Assembly: GCA_002104905.1 (NCBI GenBank)
Contig: MCFE01000102.1
Location: 62,001-126,000 of the forward strand
Direction of reading: 5' to 3'
DNA from: Basidiobolus meristosporus CBS 931.73
Lineage: Eukaryota > Basidiobolomycota > Basidiobolomycetes > Basidiobolales > Basidiobolaceae
Length of the DNA: 64,000 nucleotides
This document shows positions 35,093 through 46,587 of the stretch, piece by piece. A program made the position numbers and the translations under genes. The notes beneath the pieces were generated by a model. It was not told where the DNA came from. It ran no database searches and saw nothing but the letters and a program-made list of their open reading frames with translations. The first letter of the stretch is position 1; each line of letters begins with the position of its first letter.

Positions 35093-37345
35093 ATGCTGCC
35101 AAGAAATAAAGCAAAGCTTTCTGGCTCCCAACCAAACCCCACCACTGACAGCAGCAGAATAATGGTTGGACAACAGCTTGCTTTGACATTCAGTGCAACA
35201 AGCAGGACTACAATCAAAAAAGGCCCTGTGGACAGTGTGCCCACTGAAGGGAACAATGTGGGCTCCTCAGGCTCTCAGTCAAGTAGACAATTGGGAATCA
35301 CTGCAGAGCCACTAGCTGACCATATTGCTGAGGCAGATGAGAATGTAGTAAGCAGTACCCTCAGTTGAAGGCCAGCAAGTGGCCATCATAACATCACCAC
35401 CACCTATACTAGTAAGTATGTTGTCAGCCCATACCAAAGCATTAATGAGGCAATAGGGTACAGTGACTGATAGGATTGATGCAATGGCCCAGAGCAATCA
35501 GGAAATAGTCCAGAAACATAATGAGTGGATGATACATGAAGAGCAATCAACATCCCAGACTGAGAATTCAGTTTCTTTGCTGCAAAGATGGAGCTCATGT
35601 AGCTCAATATCACAGCCAAGAATTGAGCCATTTCCTAATGTAACAACTGAGGAACCCCAAATAGTCTTTGAAGCATAACAACAGTGCCCAAATATAAAGC
35701 CCACAGAAAAACCTGTCACAGCATGGGTGGGAGAGACTGTTGTGCTTATACCCATGCCTAAAAATCAAAGCACATTGAAGATCTGTGAAGTTGTTGAGTG
35801 CAATGATGAAGAGTAGGCTTATATCCAAAAGGCTATTAGAAGTCTAGAAAGGTATCATCCTAATGCTGGCATACCATGGGACCATCAGGAGCCTAAGGCC
35901 AAGCAGATTGTGCTTGACCCATTCCATGAGCATTTTCCTGGATTTAAGTAAGCAACCTGATTTTGGACTAGCATTGGAATCCAACAAAAGTATTGTAAGA
36001 GTAGCAGAAGCTATTAAAGGCCAAAGAACAAAGACACCATGACTAAAAACCAGCAGCTTCCTCAAGTGCCAGTCACAAGCAGGGCTGAAAGCTCCAAACA
36101 AGTGGCAAAGAGATATCAGGTTTCCAGAAGGGTGCCAGTAAGGGACAGGCTGGCAGAAACAGATATATCAGTGCATAATCTATCAAGGAGGAAATGTAGT
36201 TCAATACAAGAAGCACTCAGTCACAGTAGCAGTGAAGGACTTAATAGTGATGAAAATCCATGGCTTTCTCAAGAGCCCATCACATGCAGGGCTGAAAGTT
36301 CTAAACAAGCATTGGAGGAAGATCAGGTTGCCAGGAGAGTGCTGGCAAGGGACAAGCATGCAAGAACAGATGCACCAGTGCATCATTCATCAAAAAGAAA
36401 GCAAAACACAATACAAGAAGCACTTGGTTATGGTACCAGTGAAGGACTTGACAGTGATAAAAACCTGTGGCCTTCTCAGGAGCCCATCACATGCAGGGCT
36501 GATAGTTTCAAGCAAGTAGCTAAGAGACATCAGCTTGTTAGAAGAGTGCCAGCAAGGCACAAGCAGGCAATAATGGATGCACCAGTGCAGCATTCATCAA
36601 GGAGAAAACAAAGTACCATACAAGAAGCACAATGTCAAAGCAGCTGCAAAAGACTAGGCAGTGATAAGTGTAAAGGTTAAGAGAAAAAGGTGTACCCAAG
36701 CCAGAGTCAGGGAAGCGTTAGAAAAAAGCTGCAGTTCTCACCAATAAATGCCATCAGCCCAGAACAGGCTTATTCCCATCATAGACAAGAAGAATTACAA
36801 ACAAGAAAACAGCTGTATTCTTAAGAGTTGTAAGCGCAGCCAGTTAAGCTGTACTCTGGTAAGGTAGATGAGTTTGCAGAGAAAAGAAATTTGTCTACCA
36901 ATGCTTTCATGTCTTTCATTGTAGACCAAGTGGAGATCCCTCTGACAGACAAAGCAACAACATCACAAACTCAAAATGCTATTGCAATGCCTACAGTGGG
37001 ATTTTGATACATTAATAGGCACACCAATAGGTTGCAGCACTATGTCAAGAGCAGTGCTCAAGAAAATGCACTTGAATGTTGCAAGGATTTATTGCAAAGA
37101 CTGGCAGATGAAATGCTTGACCTTGCAGTGCAAGCTGAAGACCAGGATGTATGGGAACCAGTGAATGAACAGCAGCATAAAGCTGTAGGGTTCCCACCAA
37201 AGTCATGGAAAAAGGGCACTGCAGCAAAAATACCTATCAAATGGTGGATTTTAATGATGCTACTTGTTGAATGTGGGGTTGGGCTCAGTGTTACTGGTAG
37301 GTATATGGACTTGTATAGATCAGTGCAGTTGACATTCAAGGTATA
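35093..37345 (+). pseudogene. ORF2 of CACTA copy 3 (repeat-containing accessory protein)
   Basis: ATG 35093 opens 91 codons rich in Ser/Thr/Gln (SATSRTTIKKGPVDSVPTEG). The frame is then broken but traceable: a coiled-coil-like stretch at 35463-35678, the conserved region ending near 35960, an open 213-codon block of basic 69-residue repeats at 36039-36680, and a C-terminal block at 37032-37346 (DLLQRLADEMLDLAVQ, EPVNEQQHKAVGFPPKSW). No domain is recognised. Its fixed position opposite Tnp2 in every copy shows it belongs to the element. Confidence 0.78.
36081..36677 (+). repeat. three 69-codon tandem repeats in ORF2
   Basis: The units are 36081-36287, 36288-36494 and a partial third at 36495-36677. 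Each begins RAxSxKQ, contains RRVxAR(D/H)KxA, a Ser-Arg/Lys cluster (SSRRK) and IQEAxxxxSSxxxxSD, and the full units end EPITC. The spacing is exactly 207 bp and the frame is preserved through all three. Confidence 0.93.
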
Positions 37346-37430
37346 ACTGAAGCTTCAATGGAAATAAAGTAATTTGTATGCATGAAAAGTAAGAGAATTG
37401 GTCAATATATTCAATATAGAAAGAAAAAAA

Positions 37431-37611
37431 AATCTCTAGCATTTGAAGGCAATGATCTAAGTGACTAAGTTAAGTGAATATTTAGGTAAAATTACAAATC
37501 TTTACAGCATACAGCCTGTTGTAGGAGCTTTGGAGATATTGGAAGTGACAGGGAGAACAAGTAGTTTATGTAGCTCTCACTTGACAGTTTATTGAATGTA
37601 AGAGTAGTATT
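37431..37611 (-). repeat. copia LTR pieces, minus orientation
   Basis: 37431-37506 matches the 5' end of the copia LTR in reverse (TTAGTCACTTAGATCATTGCC on the minus strand). 37515-37611 matches the LTR 3' end (CTACAACA on the minus strand at 37515-37522). The second piece is interrupted at GTATT by the full copia 37612-45161 and continues at 45162. Confidence 0.8.
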
Positions 37612-37802
37612 TGTTGTAAAAATTTGTATTTCCACCTAAATATTCACCTAACTTAGTCACTTAGATCATTACCTTTGAATCCTAGAGAATACTGACCAAA
37701 TTCCCTGTTGGGATTTACTTGGAATATTTTCACCAAAATACCAGGTACCCAGAACATGAAAATTCTCAAAGTTGTCCAAACAGCCCCAAACTTTGCACAT
37801 GT

Positions 37803-38861
37803 TGTAGTGGGGTGACAGTGACACCCACTAACAGATGTGCTCATTCCCTTATTTTCTACTTCCCTATATCTCTACTACACTTATTTTAGTTTTATCCCAC
37901 TTGTCTTACCCAATCAGTACTATCCCATAAGCCGGTTGACTATCACACCTGCTTACCTTATTGCATAAGTTACCCCTCACTTTATGTAAGAATACTAGCT
38001 ATAAGTACTTCTATATTAGGCAGGTACCCGCGCCAGTACCTGTGACACATGATCAGCCCGCGTCACCATCCCTACCATTTCCATACCATATATGGTATCC
38101 CCATGTTACACAGGTTTCAGAATACTGATTCCTGATTTGTTGGATGTGCTGTGCCTCTTAGAACCTTCCGGCACCTACTTAGAACATTCTTAGGTCATTC
38201 ATTTCATTAAGATTTCTATTGATATCCAGAACCTTCTGGAACACCATGATTAGTAATCACTTAGCCAGTGAGAAAAGTATATAAGGGATGCTATCCCTCA
38301 ACAATAAATCATCATCCCTTTTATCAATATACCGACTTGTTGATTAGTGTGATCACTGCTACCTGAACTTCCAACCCCAGACCACAGGACACTCCCAGGA
38401 AACCGCGCTGACAGCCAACTGACCTTGGAGGCACTACTTGTGAGGAATACTCAGAGTAGGTATCTTTTATTATATTTGATTCTTTCCCAAGTTTGTTCTT
38501 GTACAGGCAAAGATACTTTTCTGTCTTTGTAACTATTGACCACAGCTGCATTCTTATCAAGTCCCTGCTGGTGGAGTTTACAGTTGTTTTGACTTTGGAA
38601 GCTTTAGTACATTGTTATCTCAAAGGACGCTGAACCCAGCACATACTTTTGTTAAGACGCCAACTAAGTTGGGGATTGTAGCTCAATAGTTTTCCCTTGA
38701 CAAGCTTGTGGCTTTATTCCCCTTCACATTAGATTAGAGACAGAACCCAAGTATTCCTAGCAAGCTTTTGCCAGAGGTTATTGCACCCAGTGAACACCCC
38801 ACACACAAAACACTTGAGAAGTGTTGGATGTATCTCTCCCTTGGACCTATACACCACCACA
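37803..38861 (+). repeat. gypsy-type solo LTR (1059 bp) in the copia 5' LTR
   Basis: Ends TGTAGTGGGG and CACCACCACA, flanked by ATGT (37799-37802) and ACGT (38862-38865), which differ by one CpG-type transition. Removal restores the copia LTR as seen at 44813-45161. The minus-strand 78-codon frame at 38324-38560 is chance open sequence within the LTR and is repeated identically in the copy at 39639. Confidence 0.9.
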
Positions 38862-39638
38862 ACGTGTTCTTGGGACCTTCCTTAACCTATTCTATGTGTT
38901 TGGAATGCCAAGACCAGGTAAAAGTATAAATACTACTTTTACATTCAATAAATCATTAAGTGAAAACCACATAATCTACTTGTTCTTCCAATCACTTCCA
39001 ATATCTCCAAGACTCTTACAACAGGTTATGAGCCCCAAGCTGTCACTCTCTGCAATGTCCACTACTGCAATTACTGGAATTTTTCCCTTTGCTGAAAAGT
39101 TGGACGGATCTAACTACCAAGTGTGGAAGGTGAAGATGAAGATGCTGCTACAAGAAAGAGGCCTTTGGGATATTGTCATGGGAGAAAAATGCCCTCCTAA
39201 AAATGTGGGAGAGGAAGCCTTAAAGTACCAGAAGAAAGAACAAAGTGCCTTTAACTGCATTTGCCTTAATGTTAAAGACAAATTGCTAATTCAATGCTCA
39301 AGAGCAAAAATGGCAAAGAATGCCTGGAAGGCATTAGAAGACACCTACCAGTCATGTTCAGCTGCTAAGAAAATGTATCTGAGACAAGAATTCTTTACTA
39401 CAAAGATGCTGCCAGGAGAAGAAATGAAAAATCTAATTAACAAAATTGCCCTGCTGGTAGATGAGATGGAATCTGTGGGCGTACCAACTACTGATGAGGA
39501 TGTGATAGTTACCATCCTGAATAACCTGACAGACAGGTTTCAGGGCCTTGTATCAGCCCTAGAGTCCAGAACTGAAGATTTGACCTTAAATTATGTATAT
39601 GGAAGACTCCTGGATGAAGAATCAAGAAAATCAAGCGC

Positions 39639-40699
39639 TGTGGTGGTGTATAGGTCCAAGGGAGAGATACGTCCAACACTTCTCAAGTGTTTTGTGTGTG
39701 GGGTGTTCACTGGGTGCAATAACCTCTGGCAAAAGCTTGCTAGGAATACTTGGGTTCTGTCTCTAATCTAATGTGAAGGGGAATAAAGCCACAAGCTTGT
39801 CAAGGGAAAACTATTGAGCTACAATCCCCAACTTAGTTGGCGTCTTAACAAAAGTATGTGCTGGGTTCAGCGTCCTTTGAGATAACAATGTACTAAAGCT
39901 TCCAAAGTCAAAACAACTGTAAACTCCACCAGCAGGGACTTGATAAGAATGCAGCTGTGGTCAATAGTTACAAAGACAGAAAAGTATCTTTGCCTGTACA
40001 AGAACAAACTTGGGAAAGAATCAAATATAATAAAAGATACCTACTCTGAGTATTCCTCACAAGTAGTGCCTCCAAGGTCAGTTGGCTGTCAGCGCGGTTT
40101 CCTGGGAGTGTCCTGTGGTCTGGGGTTGGAAGTTCAGGTAGCAGTGATCACACTAATCAACAAGTCGGTATATTGATAAAAGGGATGATGATTTATTGTA
40201 GAGGGATAGCCTCCCTTATATACTTTTCTCACTGGCTAAGTGATTACTAATCATGGTGTTCCAGAAGGTTCCGGATATCAATAGAAATCTTAATGACATC
40301 AGAATGACCTACAAATGTTCTAAGTAGGTGCCGGAAGGTTCTAAGAGGCACAGCACATCCAACCAATCAGGAATCAGTATTCTGAAACCTGTGTAACATG
40401 GGGATACCATATATGGTATGGAAATGGTAGGGATGGTGACACGGGTTGATCAGGTGTCACGGGTACTGGCGCGGGTACTTGCCTAATATAGAAGCACTTG
40501 TAGCTAGTAATCTTACATAAAGTGAGGGGTAACTTATGCAATAAGGTAAGCAGGTGTGATAGTCAACTGGCTTATGGGATAGTACTGACTGGGTAAGACA
40601 AATGGGATAAAACTAAAATGAGTGTAGTAGGGATATAGGGAAGTAGAAAATAAGGGAATGAGCACATCTGTCAGTGGGTGTCACTGTCACCCCACTACA
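39639..40699 (-). repeat. gypsy-type solo LTR (1061 bp) in copia gag, inverted
   Basis: This is the reverse complement of the LTR at 37803-38861 with only scattered differences. Ends are TGTGGTGGTG and CCCCACTACA, flanked by GCGC (39635-39638 and 40700-40703). Removal joins gag in frame (SRKSSA to NKKEEE), as the minus copy at 5040 confirms. Confidence 0.92.
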
Positions 40700-42944
40700 G
40701 CGCCAATAAGAAGGAAGAAGAAAGTGCCTTAATAAGCAATGAGAACCAACAAAGGAGGTACCCAAGACCCTACAAAGGCAACAGCAACCTGTTTTGTAAC
40801 TACTGCAAAAGGAAAGGACACACATCAGACCAGTGTCTCAAAAAGAAAGATAATCAGCAAAAGATGCCTGAATATGGAAATGCTGCAACAACTGAAGATA
40901 GACTATTCATATCTGCACTAAATATGACCACAAACAAGGATTCTCAGATGTGGTATATTGACTCTGGAGCATCTCAACACTTTACACACCAAAAAGAACT
41001 TTTTACCCAATATCAAGAAATTCCAATTAAGAAGGTTTTCATGGGTGACAATAGAACACTTGATGCAGTGGGCGAAGGAACTATCCAAGTAAACCGTAGA
41101 AGCAGTGAAGGAAGCCATGCACTGACCTTTAAAGAAGTACTCTATGTACCAGAAATAGCCAAGAACCTACTCTCTTTGAGCAAGGCCACAGTAGAAGGAC
41201 TCAGTTTCAGTTTTGACAATTCTGGATGCAGGATCACTGATCAAAATGGTGCCCATATTGCTTTGGGCATCAGAGATCAGAATCTATACAAGTTGACTTA
41301 TATTCCATCATATCTGGAAGCCAATATAAGTAACTTAAATGAAGAAACACCAATGCTTTGGCACAGGAGATTTGGACACATCAATTTTGATTATTTGCGT
41401 AAAATGGTCAAAGATCAGCTAATTTTTGGAGTGAAAATTGATCCCCCAGCTAATTTGGATCACTGTGAAGCCTGCATATATGGGAAACAAGCCAGACAAC
41501 CATTCAAGAGCTCTGGGTTAATCAAAACTAAGAAAAAATTAGATCTAATTCACTCAGATCTGTGTTGACCTATGCAAAATTTATCCTTAAGCGGGATGAA
41601 GTATTTAATAACTTTTACTGATGATTATACAAGATACACATGGGTCTACTTCATGAAGAGAAAGGAAGAAGCTCTGTCTAAGCTCAGGGAGTTTAAAGCC
41701 ATGGTTGAGAGAGAAACTGGTGAAAAAATCAAGAAAATACGCTCTGACAATGGTGGAGAATATACCTCAAAACTCTTCATCCACTTCTGCAAAATTCATG
41801 GGATGAAGCAAGAGACTACTGCACCATACTCCCCACAGCAAAATGGAGTAGCAAAATAAGCTAACAGATCAATAATTGATATGGCCAGATCTATGATCCA
41901 TGATCAAAAATTATCCTATGATTTTTGGGCGGAATCAGTTGCCACTGCTGTATACCTTAAAAATAGGAGTTATAACAGAATACTTTGTGATTCTACTCCA
42001 TTTGAAGCATGGAATGGATTCAGACCAAGTGCAAAACATCTAAGAATATTTGGGTGTACAGCATATGCCAAAAAACTGGCTGGAAATCAGTCAAAATTTG
42101 AGCCAAAAAGTGTAAAATGCATTTTTTTGGGCTACTGCAATGAGAGTAAGGCATACAGACTCTACAATACCAAAGCAAAGAAGATTATCAAGTCCAGGGA
42201 TGTGTTGTTTGATGAAAATTCAAAATTTTCACAAAAAATGACATCAGATGATGACAAAAACTTGATCTCAAACCCACCAATTGTCAGGATTGAATCAGAG
42301 CAAAACAATGAAAATTTTTTCACTCCAGAGGACTCTACAACTGTGGTTCAGCCAGAATCAGTGCCCAGGAATATCCCAGAAGTGATCATTCCAGTATCAA
42401 ATGCCCGGAGATCCAATTGGACAAGAAATAGCCCAAATTACTATATTAATGAGGGTACAAACTTAGCCTATGCCTATTCAGTCCATATTAATGAGCCCCA
42501 GACTGTAAAAGAGGCCCTAAATAGCCCTCAGACAAAGTTTTGGAGATCTGCAATGACTGAGGAATATCAGGCCCTGATGGAAAATCCAACTTGGGACTTA
42601 GTCAAGTTACCAATCAACCAAAAATCAATTGGATGCAGATGGGTCTTCAAGACAAGATACAAGGCTGATGGTACAATTGAAAGATGCAAAGCAAGACTTG
42701 TAGCCAAAGGTGACTCTCAAACAAAAGGACTTGACTATACTGAGACCTTTGCACCAGTAGCCAAGTTTAATTCCATCAGATTAATATTGGCTATTGCAGC
42801 CAAATATAAGTTTTTTATTCATCAAATGGATGTAAAAACTGCATTTTTGAATGGAGAACTTGATGAGGACATGTATATGAACCAGCCTGATGGGTTTGTT
42901 GACCAAGATAACCCCCATTAGGTCTGCAAGCTTAAAAGGTCACT

Positions 42945-43678
42945 AGACTAGTTCTGTTGGATAGTGCCACATTGAGCCATGAGTGCCAAATGATGCCATA
43001 GCATGCCAGAGAAGCCAAGTGAGCCTATACTTGGCCACAGAGTGTGAAACATGGATCTGCATCTTCATGCAAAGCAGCCCCTGTGTTTCACCTATGATGC
43101 AGGAGAAAATCCATTTTTTGACGTTTTTTTGTGGATCAATGTTATGCAGGATGTGTAAGAGCACAGAAGAACTGAAGACATGCATCAGGTACTCAATACC
43201 CATGGCACTCTGAATCTAGCTCCTGTGGCTTGTAACATGTCACAACAATGCATGGCACTATCTTGGTCCACTGGTACTATCTGGCACTATATTTAATTAT
43301 TAGCCCTAAAGTAAGATCTATACAAAGCACTTATAGTGCCAGATAGTACCAGTGGACCAAGATAGTGCCATGCATTGTTGTGACATGTTACAAGCCACAG
43401 GAGCTAGATTCAGAGTGCCATGGGTATTGAGTACCAAATGCCTATTTTCAATCCTTTTGTGCTCTTACACATCCTGCACAACATTGACCTAAAAAAAAAG
43501 GTCAAAAAATGGATTTTCTCCAAAACAATTGGTGAAACACAGGGGCTGCTTTGCATGAAGATACAGATCTATGTTTCACACACTGTGGCCAGGTATAGGC
43601 TCACTTAGCCTCCCTGGCACACTATGGCATCATTTGGCACTCATGGCTCAATGTGGCACTATCCAACAGAACAAGTCT
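42945..43678. mobile_element. foldback (palindromic) MITE, copy 3
   Basis: 734 bp: arm 42945-43291, loop 43292-43331 (40 bp), arm 43332-43678, each arm 347 bp. ACT is duplicated at 42942-42944 and 43679-43681. It interrupts copia RT. The empty site is at 558-566 in the copia remnant. No coding capacity. Confidence 0.95.
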
Positions 43679-44812
43679 ACTCTATGGTCTCAAACAATCA
43701 CCAAGAGCCTAGAATTGTAAGATAGATTCTTATTTGGAATCTTTGAGTTTCAAAAGGAGTAATGCTGACTATAGTATATATTATAAGCCAGATAGAGCAA
43801 ATCCAGTTCTATTAGCTCTATATGTGGATGATCTTATTATAGCCGCCAATAACCTAGAAACATTGGAAGAGACTAAATCCAGCCTATCTAAGGAGTTCAA
43901 GATGTCCAATCTAGGAGAACTTAGTTACTACTTAGGGATTAAGTTCTCCATAGACAGAAGTACCCAGACTATCACCCTAAGTCAATCCAAGTATATTCAA
44001 GATATACTAAAGAAGTACAAAGTGGAAGACTGTAAACTGGCAGCTACCCCAGTGGAGACAAACCTTAACTTGGTCAAAACTCAACCAAATCAAGAGAGCT
44101 TGGTGCCATCTGAAAGCCCTGACTTTCCTTATCAATCTATAGTTGGCAGGCTGATGTATATCATGCTTGGAACACATCCAGATATCTTATATTCAGTGGG
44201 AGTTGTCAGCCAGCATAATCAGTATTATGGATCTGATCATATTGCAGCAGTTAAGCGGATTTTTAGATACCTAAAAGGAACTGCTGATATCTGCTTAAGA
44301 TACACTTATAAGAATTCAGAACAGGATGTTGTGGGATACTCTGATGCTGATTGGGGACAAAATTTGGAAGACAGAAGATCCACCACAGGATACACCTTTC
44401 TTTACTGTAAAGGAGCAATTTCATGGAATTCAAGAAAGCAACCAACCATAGCACTTTCTACTACAGAGGGAGAGTATATGGCAGCCTGTGAAGCTACAAA
44501 AGAAGCAATATGGTTAAGAAAACTCTTAACAGATTTAGGCCTATGTCAAAAAACGCCTATTACTTTATTTCAAGATAATCAAGGATGTATACAATTAGGT
44601 AGAAATCCAACTTTTCATGCTAGAACCATGCACATAGATATTAGACATCATTTCATACGTGAAGCTATAGAGAATAACTTAGTTAGCTTAGTTTACTGTC
44701 CTACAGATGAAATGATTGCAGACATATTTACCAAACCATTAGCTAGAGACAAGTTTGAATATCTTAGGTCAAAATTAGGACTAGTCAGTATGAACATTTA
44801 GCTGAGTGGGAG

Positions 44813-45161
44813 TGTTGTAAAAATTGGTATTTCCACCCAAATAGTCACCTAACTTAGTCACTTAGATCATTACCTTCAAATCCTAGAGAATACTGACCGA
44901 ATTCCTTGTTGGGATTTACTTAGAATATTTTCACCAAAATACCAGGTACCCAGAACATGAAAATTCTCAAAGTTGTCCAAACAGCCCCAATCTTTGCACA
45001 CATGCTCTTAGGATCTTCCTTAACCTATTCCACGTGTTTGGAATGCCAAGACCAGGTAAAAGTATAAATACTACTTTTACATTCAATAAATCATTAAGTG
45101 AAAACTACATAATCTACTTGTTCTTCCAATCACTTCCAATATCTCCAAGACTCTTACAACA
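44813..45161 (+). repeat. copia 3' LTR (349 bp)
   Basis: Starts TGTTGTAAAAATTGG after the purine tract GAGTGGGAG and ends CTCTTACAACA. It carries an AATAAATCATTAAG polyadenylation-like segment near 45085 and a GTATAAATA box near 45062. It is intact. Confidence 0.95.
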
Positions 45162-45412
45162 GTATTTACACTTTTACATAATTTTGCTAAGCAAGCATAT
45201 GGACAATGCTTGAAGAATCCCAAGTGCATATATGCAAAGCTCTAGGGCAGTCTGAAACATATCTAGATATCTTATGCTCTGAGTACTTTGTATTTTGGTG
45301 ATATATTCCAAGCAAATCCCAATAAGAAATTTGGTAAGAAATCTCCAAGATATGTGAGCAACCATCTAAGTGACTCAGTTAGGGCAATATATTGGTGTAG
45401 TAATAGAGCTTA
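45162..45412 (-). repeat. copia LTR piece (continuation of 37515-37611)
   Basis: Starts GTATTTACACTTTTAC, the reverse of the AAAAGTATAAATAC part of the LTR, and continues diverged to the reverse of the 5' end (CTAAGTGACTCAGTTAGG near 45370). This is the far side of the LTR into which the full copia inserted. Confidence 0.78.
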
Positions 45413-46033
45413 CAAGTCTGGGTATATTCAAGATACACCTAGGAAGTAACTAATGGAAGACTGTAGTGGGCAGCTACCCCAATGGAGACAATCCATAACT
45501 TGATCAAAATGCAGCTAAATCAGTAGAGCTGGGTGCCATCTGAAAGTGCAGACTTTCTGTATTAATCTACAGCCAGCAGCATAATATCTACCATGCTAGT
45601 AACATGTCCAGATATCTCATATTCAGTGGGAGTTGTCATCCAGCATAGTCAGAATTAAAGATCTGCTCATTTTGCAGCAGTTATGTGCAATAGTAGATAC
45701 TTCAGAGGAGCTGTCAATATCTGCTTAAAATATGCCCCAATGAATCCACAACAGGATCTTCTGGAGTACTCTGATGTGGACTATGCAAAAAATCTGGAAG
45801 ACAGTAGATCCACAATATTTTACTCCTTCCTTGACTGTAAAGGAGCAATCTCAAGAAATTCAGGAAAGCAACAAAATGTAGCACTTTCCACCACAAAGGC
45901 AAAGTATAAGGCAGCCTGTGATGCTACAACAGTGGTGCTGTGGCTAAGAAAGTAAGCCATCAGCTGGAGACAAGATTGAATATCTTAAATCACAATTGGG
46001 ACTAGTTATTATAAGTATTCAATTAAGTGAGAG
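45413..46033 (+). pseudogene. copia RT/RNase H remnant
   Basis: Decayed pol of the same copia family. 45425-45600 parallels RT (GYIQDTP, ATPMETI-like), and 45683-45955 keeps an open RNase H stretch (EYSDVDYAKNLEDSRST, DCKGAISRNSGKQQ, ALSTTKAKYKAACDAT). The end of RNase H is shortened. It is followed directly by its LTR. Confidence 0.85.
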
Positions 46034-46587
46034 TGTTGTAGAATTTGTAATTTGGCCTAAACACTCACCTAACTTAGTTACTCAGATCAATACCTACAAA
46101 TCTTTACTTAGAATATTATCACCAGAATATCAGGTACACTAAATATGTGATTTTGATAAGTTGTCCAAGCACTACAAGTGCTTTATATGGGTCTTACTTT
46201 AGGGCCAATATTTAAATATAGTGCCAAATAGTATCAGTGGACCAAGATAGTCCCATGCATCTTTGTGACATGTTACAGACCTCTGCAGCTAGATTCAGAG
46301 TGCCACAGGTGTAGAGTACCAAATGCATGTCTTCAGTCCTTCTGTGCTCTTATACATTATGCACATCATAGACCCCCAAAAAAAGATCAAAAAATGGATT
46401 TTCTCTGGCACAGTAGGTGAAACACAGGGGCTGCTTGGCATGAAGATGTAGAACTATCTCTCACAATCTGTGGCCAGGTATAGTTCTACTTTGCCTCTCC
46501 AGCACATTATGGCATTATTTGGCACTCATGGCTCAATGTGGCACTATCCAACATAATAAGTCTAATATCTCCAAAACTCTTACAATA
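46034..46587 (+). repeat. copia LTR with truncated MITE
   Basis: Starts TGTTGTAGAATTTG and ends CTCTTACAATA, an old LTR copy with about 390 bp of foldback MITE inserted near its 3' end (AAT at 46564-46566 then resumes the LTR). It is the last recognisable transposon sequence before the genic half. Confidence 0.85.
46175..46563. mobile_element. foldback MITE, copy 4 (one arm only)
   Basis: Contains the loop (AAGTGCTTTATAT...) and the right arm ending ATAATAAGTCT. The left arm is missing. It is about 10-15% diverged by eye from copies 1-3, so an older insertion that lost its partner arm. Confidence 0.85.

Larger units (their letters stand above)
32158..37430. mobile_element. CACTA/EnSpm-like element, copy 3 (right end missing)
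   Basis: The left terminus is CCCTATGAAAAATAATTTAG at 32158. The Tnp2 gene on the minus strand and ORF2 on the plus strand are arranged as in copies 1 and 2. No matching right terminus is present; similarity ends near 37430, where a minus-oriented copia LTR piece begins. ORF2 here is the best preserved of the copies. Confidence 0.82.
39028..44801 (+). pseudogene. copia gag-pol, broken
   Basis: ATG 39028 follows the LTR. Domain order: gag (to 39638, resuming 40704), CCHC knuckle CNYCKRKGHTSDQC near 40797, protease DSGA near 40960, pre-integrase HRRFGH...CEACIYGKQA (41360-41490), integrase core with HSD and SDNGGE, RT with YVDD (near 43813), and RNase H ending ADIFTKPL. Inactivating changes: a solo LTR in gag, stops at 41566-41568, 41857-41859, 42919-42921 and about 43710, a foldback MITE in RT, and lysine in place of the usual glutamate after NGVA in integrase. 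It is otherwise close to open, so fairly young. Confidence 0.93.
37612..45161 (+). mobile_element. full-length Ty1/copia element with nested insertions
   Basis: The 5' LTR (37612-39023, 349 bp after removal of a 1059-bp insertion and its duplication) and the 3' LTR (44813-45161, 349 bp) flank a gag-pol. Host flanks are GTATT at 37607-37611 and 45162-45166, a perfect 5-bp duplication. Inside are two gypsy solo LTRs and one foldback MITE. Without them the element is about 4.7 kb, a normal copia size. Confidence 0.95.

Noticed and set aside
38324-38560. A 78-codon frame (minus) repeated identically at 39940-40176 (plus)
   Set aside because: It lies inside two copies of the same solo LTR. The identity reflects LTR duplication, not conservation of a protein.
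41560-43715. Stops in copia pol as evidence of repeat-induced point mutation
   Set aside because: The changes include different substitution types, and neighbouring coding sequence is otherwise little altered; no consistent C-to-T context is visible by eye.
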